Made by a program: the position numbers and the translations under genes. The notes under the pieces are model-generated. The model saw nothing but the letters and a program-made list of their open reading frames with translations. It ran no database searches and had not been told where the DNA came from. DNA of 64,000 bases from Tetraselmis striata (lineage: Eukaryota > Chlorophyta > Chlorodendrophyceae > Chlorodendrales > Chlorodendraceae), in assembly GCA_006384855.1 (NCBI GenBank), contig VCJN01002744.1:124001-188000 (forward strand). Direction: 5' to 3'. Of this stretch, positions 45,706 through 58,500 are shown piece by piece. Within the stretch, counting starts at the first letter, position 1; every line of letters begins with the position of its first letter.

Positions 45706-48700
45706 TGCTACGTTCGAGCTCGGCGGCTTTTGGCTTTGCCCGTGACGTAGCACGCCCATGTCCCTTGTTCTCTCAGGTTGACGATGCCTCCCCCCCCCCC
45801 CCCCCCCCCCCCCCCGGGATGTCTGGTCGGTGCTGCAACGACCTCTACTGCCTACCCCTCCCAGGCTCGGCAACGAGGCAGGATACGCCGGAACCTCTAC
45901 CGGCTGGCCGATACGAAGAGACGTAGCGCCCCCGACCTCCCCCCTCCTCCCCTCTTCCCCAACCCTTTCTCCTCACACCAAGCTGCTTCAATGCCCTTCA
46001 CTTGCCCGCCTGCCCATCTACGGCCTTGCAGCATCGATAACGGCTGAGCTCGCTGCTGCTGCTGCTGCTTCACGCTTTCGGCGCAGCGTCCGCGTGACCC
46101 CGGCGTACGCCATCCCGCCGGAGCAGCCGCCCGCTCTGCCGGAGGCGCCGGAGGAGGTGACGCCCAGGGCGGAGGTGGGCTTGCATAACGTGATTCCTCC
46201 GCTGCCAGGCAATCTCCTGCCTGCTTGCCCAGTGGCTCTGCCTGCGCCCTCCACCCCCGCCCCCGCGCCTTCCCCCAGGTGCCGCAGCCGTCCGCCTACC
46301 GCCCTGCCAGCGGCGCCAGCAGCGTGCACGTCCCGGCGCTCGACACCGACAACCTCTCCATGGTGCTGGACGACGGCTGCGGCAAGCTCAAGCGCGACAT
46401 CATGGTGTGCCCCCCCCCTCTCTGCGTGCTAACCACAGGCCACCCCCTTCCAGCCGGGACAGTCGGCCATGCGGTGGTGGAGGGGCGCGGTGCTCATGCG
46501 CATGCGGGGGCGCACTGGCAACCGCAGGAGTTCTTCCTCAGCGCCAAGTCCCAGGTGGCGGAGCGCGAGGCGGCGCTGGTGGACCAGGAGCGGCGCGAGT
46601 GGACGCGCATGCTGGCCGCCAAGCAGGTGCGGCTGGCGGTGCTTCGGAGGGTGCGGGGGGGGGGAGGAAGGGCTGCAGAGAGGGGGAAAGGAGGGGGGGG
46701 GTACTGCATGAGTGGCCAGTGCGCAGTGTCGCGGAACGCTCTGCTGCTACTCGTGGTTTCGGAGCTGCGCCACCCACAGCCGGCCACACCATCTGTCAAC
46801 CCATGCAATGGCCGACGCAACCAATAGCCAGCCGGGCAGTCGGTCATTGCACTCGCCCCATCCATGAATTCCCACGGACGATGAGCCGCGAAACCGCCGC
46901 GGAATCTCGGGGAAACCGTGGCAGACTAAGCAGGTGTACCTTGTGCCGATTTGGCGACATGATCACTTTAGTTATGGAGTCAGCAGTATGTATGGGTAGA
47001 GAGGGAGGCAGGCCTTACATGGAGCTGTGGTAGCCTAGTAGGCGGTTGGTTGGACGGCATCCCGGTTGAGTAAGCCCTTGGGTATGTATGGGTAATGTGT
47101 GTGTATGGGTGACATTCGTGCATCTATGAGCGGGTCACGTGTGCCTGGGGTCGCGAAATGATGAACTGTTGGGCGTCATCCTGTTGGGGTAGCCGTGAGA
47201 ATTTCGCGGTTTATTCTGATATATTTCCAGATAGAGGTAGTCTGCTTTCATTCACGGGCGGGCCGGGCGGGCCGGGGGCTAGAGAATACTGATGCATGTA
47301 GCGAACCCAAAGCGCGGGGTAGGCTAGTCGTCGCACACATCCGCCAGTGCCCCGGTGAAGCCCCCTACATGCGCTGCGTGGGTGGCGGTGGCGGTGAGGG
47401 GCGGGGGTCTAAGTGGGGCAGCGGCGGCGGTGGGCTGCTGCGGCGCGGGTGGTTACGCGCGGGTGCTGCGCGGCGCAGGAGGAGATCGACGCCCTGAACG
47501 ACAAGTGCGCCCGGAAGGACGTGCAGGCCAAGCGCCTGACGGTGTCGCTCATGAGGTGCGCCGCAGTGTGGGTGCGGGGGCGGCAGGGGGAGGGGGCGGC
47601 GGCCCACCCGCACGCCCGCCTGCAGGGGGACCGCCCCTGGGCTTGCTTTACACCCAGGAGCACACGGCATGGCGCATTTACAATCCACGTGTTGCAAGGA
47701 TTACACGCACCACCCCCGTAACAACCCAACCCCCAGGCGGACATTGACAAGACCAAGCTATGACCAGCGCCCTAATGCCCTCCAAAACCCTAATACATGT
47801 AGGCGTCTACCATTATATAAATCGGTGTACAACCGCCCCCGAAGTGGACGTTGTGGGTACGTGCATGCTGTCTGCGTTCATCTCCTGTAGCATAACCCTA
47901 CAATATTGGTAACCTATCCAAGAACCCCATCGTAGAACCTACCAATGTGCGATGGCTCTGAAATTCCCCAATCCAATGCCCTGACATAACGCTAAGCCTG
48001 GCCATTTTAGGGTTTCGTTTTGGGTTACTTTGGGGGCGTTGTTGCGTTGCAGGTTTGGACATGTGGTATCTGTTTTGGGGTTTCCTTTTTGGGGGTGTTA
48101 GGTTTTAGGGTCTTGGTATCTATTTAGGGTTTGCTGGTCTGGGGGCTTTGTGGGCGTCCCATGCGCACGGGGTGATGCAGCCCTGGGCCTAATGAACCCC
48201 GCCGGCTGGATGTTGCCTCCAGGGCGGCCGAGTTTCGCGCCAGCACCATGACCAAGGCCAAGGCCACCCAGCTGACGGTCAGCACCCTGGCGGCCTGGAA
48301 GCAGCGCGTCGCGGCGTCCAAGGCCATGAAGCACCGGCTGCGGTGCCCTCCCCCCCCCCCCCCCCCCCCCCCCACTTCCCCCCGCCCCTTCTCCTTGCGC
48401 GAAGGCCGTTGGGTTGGTTGCGTGACCAGGCCGATGCAATTATGGTCATTATATTTCAATCATGAAGACATATTGTTCTTTTTCTTTTTTATGCCATCCC
48501 TGCCATCACAGATACATGACAATTTTCCCGCATATCGAACCTGGCCGCCGTGGCTAATTTGCCGCCCTTCCAGCGATTTTGCATTTCTATGGTCTGTTCC
48601 TCTGGATTCTTTAATGCTTATTATTGGCTTATTCCATCGCAGTAGGTTATTTCTACGCAGTACTAGGCACCATTCACGTGATTATTGATGTCTACAGGTG

Positions 48701-50304
48701 CAGCGCAGCTGACAAACCCAAACAATGTCCTTTGTGCCATCTGAAATCGATTCTCAGTGTATCGAAGATGTGTCAGTCAGATTTCTTTCACGCAAAGGCC
48801 AAATCATCAGCACAATTTCTATTATATTCCAATCCCATTCCATTTCTGATTGCCAAACTTGCATCCTGACAGACTGGGTAGTCCGCAATGTCCCGAGGTC
48901 GAGGCACGCCGCCTGAAGCGAGTACTCGCAACAAAGGCTTTAATGTGCTCATGCACGTAGTTAATACAAGCAGGGATATGTAGCGGAATGTTGCAAATGC
49001 CGCCGTATTTTAGGTTCGCGGCTATACGAGTACGGGCGTCGATGCACTTATACGAACCCGCATCGAAATTGTTCCCACAATAATCGGGATTCCAGAAAAG
49101 TCCGCTATACATCCGCGATTGTTTTGTATAACCTTTTTTCTAACCTTGCGGTGCATGTTGTTACATGATTGCTCTCGTATTCAGTGCGCCGGCGCCCGCA
49201 TACCTTCATATTCAGAAGGTCCTAAATAAATGGTCCAAAAGTTGCCAGCGTGCACCGTAGGAACGCCGCACACGTCTCATTTTAGGAGGGTACAGTAGTC
49301 GTGAAAGCGCCGGCTGACGGGCGCCGCCGCCTCCCCTCAGGAACTGGGGCGCCTACTACATGAAGCGCTACGGCGTGGGCAGCGCGTTCAAGAGCTGGAG
49401 GAGCCTCGTGCACAGCGAGATCCACACCCGGCTCAAGTGCGCCGGCCCTGCATCCGCAGCCCTGTGCGTCTTGTGGAGCGAGATAGATGAGGAGGGGGGG
49501 GCGCCATCGGCCCACCTCTTGTTTGGGTTTGGATATAAAGGCGGAGGCCGAGTGTCATTTCGCCTGTTCGAAACGAACGAAGAGGAATCCATCGCGAGTC
49601 CCTGCGGATGGGGCACAGGGCGCACGCGGCACTGCACATTTGCGAGTCATCACGCTGGGGCTTCAGCCTGGCACCCAACTGGGGCCGGGTGATGCCCTTT
49701 AGCTACCCCCATGCCTCCGGGCTGGGCGCTTTAAACCATACCATAAGTCATCATGCGCAGGTGTGCTTTTATAGAGATTCTTGTCACTGTCCTAATAGTT
49801 TGGACGTGGCGATGCCTGGGAGCCACCATTTGATACCGGTACTTGGACCACTTTAACAGCCTGTCGTTCTGTCACCGCGCTAGTCCTCCTCCGTTTGTAT
49901 ACCAACATTTGCATGCTCACTCCACCACGGCACTGACATGGTTCAGCGGGCATGTTGTCCCCTGTCGCTTCTGGATCGGCAGGACCAAGCTCGCCGAGAC
50001 CCTGGAGCAGGAGAAGGCAACGATCATGGCGGAGCAGAAGCTTGTGATGGATGGCCTGCGGCAGGAGGTCGAGGAGCTGTCCTCGCGGCTGCACAAGGAG
50101 CAGGCGGAGCGCACGGTGAGAGCGCCGACCGCCGCGCCTTCGCGCCGTCCCCTCCGCCCGCACGGCCCTCCGTGCGTCCTCGATCTGCGCCACGGACGAA
50201 TCACCCCCCACCTCACCGGCGGGATCACCACGGGCCGGCGCAATATGGCGCCGATCACCATTTCGAAAGGATAACCTGACCCCATGTGCGCCTTGCCCCC
50301 GCGC

Positions 50305-50335
<31 letters not shown>

Positions 50336-51005
50336 CGGGGCGCGCAACAGGCGCTGGAGGAGCACATGAAGAAGGCGTTCATGCGAGGTTCGCCCCCTCG
50401 CATCTCTGGGGAGCACGCAACCGCCGCGCACGCTCACCATTTCGCAACCAGCACGCCAAAACGATTCCGACGCGCGCGTCAAAGATCAATATCAATATCA
50501 TATAAATTTAATAACGAGTATAATAATCGCATCAGGGATTGGCTCGCGAGGCGGCGAGCCACCAGCTGCGCCCATCGTTACGCCGCGTCATACTAATCAG
50601 GCGCATCATTTGTCGGGTGCCGACTCGAGAGATGCATCGTTCCCCCGGGTATTGAGTTTCAAGCCTTGGCTCGGCCGATGCATGACAGATTCAGCCCTGA
50701 TGAACTGGTGCGTCGGGTCGGCGCCACCAAGCGCGGTCGTATCAGGCAGGGGTTGACGGGCCGGTGGTGCAGGTGTGTGCGCCCTCAACATGGAGGCCAT
50801 GGCGCTCATGAAGTCGGGCCACCCGCCCGGCGGCGTCAACCCCGTCCCGTCGGAGGCTGCGCCGCCCTCGGGCGAGGAGAACATGGCGCCCAGCGTACCA
50901 GCCGACGCGGCGCTGGCTCCCTCGGCGCCACTGCAGGCGCCCAACCAGATGGGCAGCCCGGCCTCGCCGCGTAAGCCCCGCCCCCCGCTCGAGTCACAGA
51001 AATAA
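45272..51005 (+). CDS. POC5: POC5-like centriolar protein, 10 exons
   Basis: Exons: 45272-45347, 46032-46174, 46279-46404, 46528-46650, 47479-47555, 48223-48342, 49341-49436, 49983-50115, 50351-50387, 50773-51005. They total 1,164 nt and 387 residues, and all junctions are in phase. The start MQWISPSQRELVEEYERLL is followed by a linker with PAYAIPPEQPPALPEAPEE. A long helical part comes next (QVAEREAALVDQERREWTRM). There are Trp-containing helices of the kind that bind centrin (TLAAWKQRVAASKAMKHRL; AFKSWRSLVHSEIHTRLK) and a coiled coil (TLEQEKATIMAEQKLVMDGL). Near the C terminus AFMRGVCALNMEAM matches the conserved POC5 signature as I remember it. POC5 binds centrin in the distal centriole and is needed for centriole elongation. 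The tail is Pro/Ala-rich. An AATAAA overlaps the stop codon (51000-51005). Exon 4 could instead end at 46626. Confidence 0.8.
45348..46031 (+). repeat. Poly-G and poly-C tracts in POC5-like intron 1
   Basis: The intron holds a G-rich tract at 45525-45551, a run of nearly 40 G at about 45666-45704 and a run of nearly 30 C at about 45787-45815. A segment GAGCTGGTAGACGAGCTGACTC... with CGGAGAGTCGG is repeated at about 45430 and 45565, so the intron also carries a 130-bp tandem duplication. Tract lengths in an assembly are unreliable. Confidence 0.8.
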
Positions 51006-52575
51006 AAAAGTAAACCTCAGTCTGAGTGAACAATGGCTACTTCCATTTTCATATCATCTATGCAAAGAAAAAAACCTGCGAATTGATAAAATGAATAACA
51101 TACCGGTAATGAGATGAAACAGTTTCGCTCTTTCCTGGGGAAATCGGAATTGCTTCTGGACGCGCGCAGTGGCATCATTTGCGAGATGGCATGACAACCG
51201 AGATGAATAGGCAACCTCATTCCCGTGTATCTCCCCGTTCTGGCGCCTCCCATTCGACGCCGGGCTGCGCAGGCCCCGGATCCGCCACGTCGCAGACGAG
51301 CGCCAGCGCGGCCCTGGAACGCTTCATCGCGGCGCGGCAGATTCTGCGCGGGCCGAGGTGAGGCAAGCAACGCACGTCGATCCACGCATCGGCCGGCCAC
51401 GCATACATCGTGCCGCACTTGGCACTGACCCTCGCTGTCCTGCTGGCTGGCGGTCAGATGATGGAGCTCGTCGCCCTCCGTGTGCTTAGTTAGCGCGAGA
51501 CAAGCCTCGGGAAAAGAGCGCCGCATGACTCGCTGCATCTGGCACGAGGAACCCGGCAGCTCGCCCGGTCAAGATCCCGACTCCCACTGACGCCGATTCG
51601 TGAATACGAACTTGCCTACCGTAGCGCTGCGCCCTACCCCTGCCTCACCACCTTCTCAGCCCTGGAAGGTACCAGTATCGGTGCTGTAACACGGCGCGTG
51701 TCGTCACGTTGCCGCAGCACGCCCCCGTCGCTCCCTCTCGGACGACCTGCTCGCTTGCCGGGCTCCCTCCCTCATTTGCCACAGCAGGCTGTCGCCTGTT
51801 CGGCTGCTTCTGCCGCCGCGAGGAAGCAGAGTGCCGTTGCTTGAGGCTGCTGAAATCAGCGACCGCCCCTCGCGCCGCCTTGTCTGTTGTCGATGCTGTC
51901 GCTCGCCATTCAACATGCTGCACTACCAACAACGGCACATATACTACGATGACAAATGCGACCTGAATCGCTTTTCACATCGGGCACTCTACGGCTGCCT
52001 TCGGCCCTTGCTCGATGATTTTGGCGCCGCAGCAATGTGCCCCGGAAGGCGTGTCGCAGAGTTTGTGCAACCAGCTCATAACTGAGCGCAACTGCTCTGC
52101 CTTTCTCACAGGTTGTTGATGCGAGTGGCGCGGGTGACGAATCCAGGTCGGTGTTAGGCAATGTATTGAAAACAACATGTTGGTGCCGGCGAGGAAAAGA
52201 ATCACGTGCGTGTCACCAGATGGGGTCTCCAACACTCGAAGGGGGTGCTCGAGGCCGGGCGCACGCACGCAACGGAAAAATTCCTCCGATTTATTGCCGC
52301 TCTAGCTAGCATGAGTACGCGCTGTGTCCCGCCTTGGACACCGTAGCGCCTCTTTATTTCTGTTGCCATTGTCGTCGCTGTTTTGGACGTCGGGCTTGCT
52401 ACTACTCGACACGCGCATGTCTACGTGCCTTCAAGGCGCCTGCTAGTGGCAGCGGCACGTGACGCTCGACCGCCTCCGTATCCCTGGCTCAGAGGCATGT
52501 CGATGAGGGTCGCCGCCGACCGGACATAGCCGGCGGTGAAGACAGGTAGGCTGGAGGAGGCATCCGTGTAGGTTC
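51006..52575. other. Intergenic region between convergent genes
   Basis: It lies between the 3' ends of the POC5-like (+) and SET-domain (-) genes. Open frames of up to 173 codons exist (minus 51017-51538), but none has a recognisable motif and their composition looks incidental. No RNA gene or clear repeat is seen. Confidence 0.35.
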
Positions 52576-55500
52576 CTAGTTGAGCCACCCGCGACAAGCG
52601 GCGGCGCCGCAGAGGCACGGGATTCGCATGGGGTCCTCCTCCTCAAACTCAAACTGCGAGGCGCCAGCGGATCCGTGTTAGATTTTGCCCGGACTAACGA
52701 CACCAAGATCAGGCAATAGCTGGCCTCGGGGAAGGCCCAAGACGGCATCCGGCACGCCATGGCTGCTCGGAGGACGACTGATAGTGCCCGGTTTAGCGAA
52801 TACTGCTCTTGAAGCCACGATCCCCCCGTAGCGGATGTTTGGCTCGTCAATAGTGACCCGGCCGGTGTGGGACGGGCAGGGCGGGGCGGGCGTACCATGT
52901 AGTCGTAGCACAGCTCCTCCCCCACGGCGATCGGCCGCTTGGAGAAGATGCCGATGCGGTTCTGGCCGCCGATGTCGACGACGCGCGTGGCGCAGTTGGG
53001 GTCGCACGAGTGGTTGATGAAGCGTGCGGTGCCGCCCTCCATCGTGGCGTCCACCACCCACTCGTCGTCCACGCGGAACAGGTAGTTGTCGCGCCCCGCC
53101 GCCTCGTACCGCTTCTCGCGCAGGTCCGCCAGGCTCAGCCGCACCCGCTCGCCCACGTACCTGCGGCCAGCGCAAGCCGCTTATTTTTCAATAACCAGTA
53201 GCCAGTATCACATGCAGCGTTAATCCTGATTGCATTGTGGTTTATCAATATACACCCCGGTATTAAATATACCTAATATCGGGATGGATGATATCGCTTT
53301 ATTTAGTGATTTACAGTAATTTGTACACTATCTAATAAAAAACAGATGTGTAATAATTATATTATATTACATAATTACATTATATTACATTACATTATTA
53401 TATTATTATTCCCATTTTTATCATTTTTAAAATACACAAATTTTTAATCAAATAATTCTCACGAGGGCCGAAGTCCGCAACCATATTGGGGATGGCGATG
53501 CCGAGAGGGTGAGCGGGGTCAGAGGCAGCGGCGCACTCGATGACAAACTCCTCGCCGCCGATGGGCTCCTCCGCGAAGAGGCCCCAATCGTGCACACCGC
53601 TGCGCGCCAGGCGAAGCGCCTTCGTGGCGTAGGGGCCGGCGGCCTCCCCGGTCCCGGCGCTGCCTCCCCGCCTCTGCGCCTGCGCGTGGACAGCAACAGC
53701 GCGCTGAGACACCCGGCCAGGCGCAAAAGTGCGCGCGAGTCCACTCCATTGGACGTGTGGATAAAGCGCTCTCGGCATTTCGCGATACACGTGTGCCTGC
53801 ATATCCCATCGCTCGCGCTGGGCGCGTTTCGGGCTGCGCCACGCTCATAATTGGGACGAGTAAACCTCGCAGTAACGGAGGGTGTATATTGACCACTCGG
53901 CTCATCGTCCAATATGTCTCGGAATCCCCCGGGAACTGCTGCGGAACCGATGGAAATATGTTCCTGTAACCAACGACCTGTCCAAGCCTTGACCTGACTG
54001 GCCCGAGCCCCTACAGCCGGCATGAGCAGGTACGACCAGGTTGCTCTGTGGACAAGGTGCTCCCGAGCAGCGCAACGCCCTCACTTGACGCGCCAATGAA
54101 CTCATAAATTCAGTACCGCTCTCGGTCCCTTCGCGCCCCTCCCCCCCTCCCTACGATCCACCCCGGCGAGCTCCATCTTGCCGTAGGAGATGGCAGGTCG
54201 CACCTCGGGGCAAGCGGCAGAGGGCAGCTGTCCTGCGGACGCTGCGCCTGGGTGGAGATCCCGGAAGCCGCTCTTCACCGGCTTCATGGCGGAGGCGCGG
54301 ACGGAGGATCCTCGCAGCGTCTCGCCCAGCGCCAGTCGGGACTGCGCCAGGCGGCCGTGCCGAGAAGGAAGGGTGGGACCCGGTGGACGGAGGAGGGGAT
54401 CACCAGGGGGAGAGGGGGGGGTGACGGGGAGCACCGGGGGGGAGGGGGGGGGGGGGGGATTGAGCGTCAGCAAGGCGCGGCATTAGGGGGGGGGGGGGGG
54501 GGGGGCAAGCGCGCTTGTGATGAATTTCTGCGCTGCGAGGGACCGGTCCGCACACCCCGCGCCAACAGCACGGCGTCGTAGCGGCTGTGACCGCTGCCAT
54601 GGTGCCATCTGCGCCTATCAGCAGGGACCTCTGTCTCTTTGAGTGAACTTAGTGTGGCAGTACCTAGGGGTAATCAGTGCACATGTCGGGTGAGACCTGC
54701 TGGTGCGGACACCGACGAGGCGCGCGAAGCTGCTCAGCGGGGGGACACTCATTGGGTTGATCGGATTATTGCGCTCCCAATGCCGGGCGCGCACGAGGTA
54801 ATAACAACGCTGGCACACTTTCTCTAACACTTTCTCGCCTTTGACATGGGCTTAGCTGTTGTTGGATGCGGCGATGCCCTCCGACCACCTACACCTCCAT
54901 GTCCTGAGGTCCCCTCCCTCCCCCTCCCTCTCTCCCTCTTAAAACACTGCCGACGCGAACAAGAGCCGGCTGCCCTGCCTGTCAGAGTTCAAATGTGGAC
55001 GAAACTACAGCGGAGCTGCAGCGCATGTTCCTATAATGGGTCGCATGCGAGCCCAATTTGAGGCTTACTGCAATAAATAAAGGCTCTTGTAATCGGCGCG
55101 TCGGCGCCCTTTTTAAGTGGACATAACAAGGCGGCAGTACCTGAGCGGGAATCGGAGCAGACCCAGGGCGCAACCTGCTGGCACAGACATCGACTAGGCG
55201 CGCCAAGATGCTGAGCCGGGGGAGAGCAATTGGATGGATTGGATTCTTGATCGCCGAGCGCAATCCGGTGCTGCATTGGCATCGGTCTACCGGTCCACAT
55301 GACATCTCCCACATGGCTGGGGAATAAACCCTGGCCCCCCTCGGCCGCTGACTAAAAAAGACAGAACCCCCATGGTCGTTGTCGGCAAGGAGCGAGAACA
55401 TCCCGGCGGCAGGGCATACCGAGACGGAGACGCCAGGCAGGGAGGGGCGGAAGCGAGGGGGGGGGGGGGGGGGGGGGGGGGGGGACAGTGTGTGCCGCAA

Positions 55501-58500
55501 AGGCGGTGGCGCGCTGGGGAGAACAACCAATACGGCGGCCGATGGTGCCTCTTGGCGGTGTGGCGGTGGGCGGCGGTCTGCCATCCGGCCGCACCTCCTG
55601 CATCTGGCAGTCGATCCGCCGCCGCCGCTGCTTCCACTCGCGCCACGCGCTTCGCGGCATCGCGGCGGCACAGCCGCCGTGGCGGCTCAGCCGCGCCATC
55701 TCGGCGCAGGTCTCCAGCGCCAGCTCGCTCAGCCGCGCTGCCGCCGCCTCCACGTCCACCTCCTCCTCCTCCCCGCTGCTCTCCCCCCCCTCCTCCTCCT
55801 CCTCCGCCGAGCTCTCGACGCCCCCCCTGGGCATGTCCGCCTTCCGCCGGAGCCTCCGCGGCGTCGACCTCGCCCTGGCTGCCCTCCCCGGCCTGCGGGG
55901 CTTGGGCGTGGGGCTCCGGGAGGCGGGTGGTTGAATCGCCCTCCTGGCGGCATCCGCCCTCCTCCGCGCCTTCAGCTGCCGCTTCTGCGCCTCCATCACC
56001 TTGAGCGCCCACGCCAGCCGCTCGTCCGACGAGGCGCCGGCGGGCTTCATCATCTGCCGCACGCGGCATGGCGGCAGCCGGTCATGTTTTTAACCTCCCG
56101 GCAGCCTACTATACATTAGCATACATGCCCCCCTCCCTGCCTGGTGGGAGGCAGTGAAGCGCATGAGCCGCCGCAGCCCCATGCCCCAGCGAGAATGCCC
56201 TAGTAAACGCCTGAAATGTTCCTGCTGCGGGAGCACTTGAAGACGCGAGGCGGCGAAAGGGCTTCCACACTCCATGGTGGATATAGGTAAGCCCTCTTTT
56301 GTGGTCTGCTGTACATACAGGTAGCGAGTATCACCTCACTATATATAGTACGGGTACGCGCTAGTAGTTGTAGTCCTATCCGCAGTACTTAGTAGTAGAC
56401 TGGTAGTTGCAGTCGTTGCCATCATCCCGATGACGACGTTCTAATACAGTAACAATGGAACTGGCCAACGTAATAAATTCGAATACGCGTGCCGACCGAT
56501 CCCGTAAGTACGACGGGTGCCGAGCCGATTATAAGAACAAAAGAAAAAGAAAAGGCACGATGTCCTTATTGGTCCAGTTTCAGACGGATACATCACGATA
56601 TCACCACGAGAACTGAGAAACTTTGCTAAAATCTCATTTCTGAGCGCATTGATAAAATTGGGTCGGGACAACGGCACGCGATTGCATCTCACTTCTTGTA
56701 ACATTGCAGATCTTTCAGTCATAAGAGCAACATTGAGTCTCTCGCATGCAACGTAGCAAAACGTAGCCATCAGGTTGTCCATTGTGTCATCTGGCGAAAT
56801 TGCAGCGCATGCGTTGCTTCTGCGGGCTCCTGATGCTCGCCAGATAATTATGCGCAGCTGAAATGCATGTATATGGGTGAGGTCAAGGGGGGCCCTGGGG
56901 ATGGATGGGAGGGGGGGGGGGGGGCCTGGGGTTTCTCACTCACCCGCTGCTGCGTGCTGCCGCCGGCGGCGGACATGAATCGCTTCTTCCGTGCGGGGTC
57001 TACATGCCCAGGGGGCGCCGAAGACCGACCAGCCCCGGGCAGCGGGGAGCTGTGCGCGCGGGGAGCATCGGAGAAAAACGAGAGCCCGCTGTGCAGGTCC
57101 GGCCGGCTGACTTGCCAGCTCGGGGGCGGGGCAGCGGCCTCCTTGCGGCCGAGGCCACCCGCCTGCTCGGCGACCCGTAACTTCTTGAAGCGCTCGATGC
57201 TGGCCGCCCGCCCCGAGGAGCCCTCCGACCGGGCGGCCGACGGAGGCCCGTCGACGCGTCGCGACTCCTTGGCCGTGGCGGCGGCAGCGGCGGGGATGCC
57301 GGCCGCCGAAGGCAGCCCTCGACTGGTGGGGCGCGAGCCGGGCTGCCCGGCGCCTCGCGACCTCTTGCGCTCGCTGCTGGCCGCCCGCCCCGAGGAGCCC
57401 TCGGATTGGGCGGCCGACGGAGACCCGTCGACCCGTCGCGGCTCCTTGGCCGCGGCGGCGGCGGGGGCAGCGGCGGGGATGCCGGCCGCCGAAGGCAGCC
57501 CTCGACTGGTGGGGCGCGAGCCGGGCTGCCCGGCGCCTCGCGACCTCTTGCGCTCGATGCTGGTCGCCCGCCCCGAGGAGCCCTCCGATTGGGCGGCCGA
57601 CGGAGGCCCGTCGACCCGTCGCGACTCCTTGGCCGCGGCGGCAGCGGGGGCAGCGGCGGGGATGCCGGCCGCCGAAGGCAGCCCTCGACTGGTGGGGCGC
57701 GAGCCGGGCTGCCCGGCGCCTCGCGACCTCTTGCGCTCGATGCTGGTCGCCCGCCCCGAGGAGCCCTCCGATTGGGCGGCCGACGGAGGCCCGTCGACCC
57801 GTCGCGACTCCTTGGCCGCGGCGGCAGCGGGGGAAGCGGCGGGGATGCCGGCCGCCGAAGGCAGCCCTCGACTGGTGGGGCGCGAGCCGGGCTGCCCGGC
57901 GCCTCGCGACCTCTTGCGCTCGCTGCTGATGACCGCCCGCCCCGAGGAGCCCTCCGATTGGGCGGCCGACGGAGGCCCGTCGACCCGTCGCGACTCCTTG
58001 GCCGCGGCGGCGGCGGGGGAAGCGGCGGGGATGCCGGCCGCCGAAGGCAGCCCTCGACTGGTGGGGCGCCAGCCGGGCTGCCCGGCGCCTCGCGACCTCT
58101 TGCGCTCGCTGCTGATGACCGCCCGCCCCGAGGAGCCCTCCGATTGGGCGGCCGACGGAGGCCCGTCGACCCGTCGCGACTCCTTGGCCGCGGCGGCGGC
58201 GGGGGAAGCGGCGGGGATGCCGGCCGCCGAAGGCAGCCCTCGACTGGTGGGGCGCGAGCCGGGCTGCCCGGCGCCTCGCGACCTCTTGCGCTCGCTGCTG
58301 ATGACCGCCCGCCCCGAGGAGCCCTCCGATTGGGCGGCCGACGGAGGCCCGTCGACCCGTCGCGACTCCTTGGCCGCGGCGGCGGCGGGGGCAGCGGCGG
58401 GGATGCCGGCCGCCGAAGGCAGCCCTCGACTGGTGGGGCGTGAGCCGGGCTTCGACTTGCTGGGTGAAGAAGCGCCGCAAGCGCGGGGGCTGGCCGGCGA

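Noticed and set aside
51017-51538. 173-codon minus-strand frame between POC5-like and SET1-like genes
   Set aside because: It has no motif, mixed composition and no supporting splice context. It is probably incidental.
57406-58443. Plus-strand 345-codon and 553-codon open frames over the minisatellite
   Set aside because: They are by-products of GC-rich repeats whose unit is a multiple of three. Only one minus frame joins in phase with exons on both sides.
56936-58480. Second minus-strand 514-codon Arg-rich frame
   Set aside because: It is a shadow of the accepted frame. Its splice phases do not fit the SET1-like exons.
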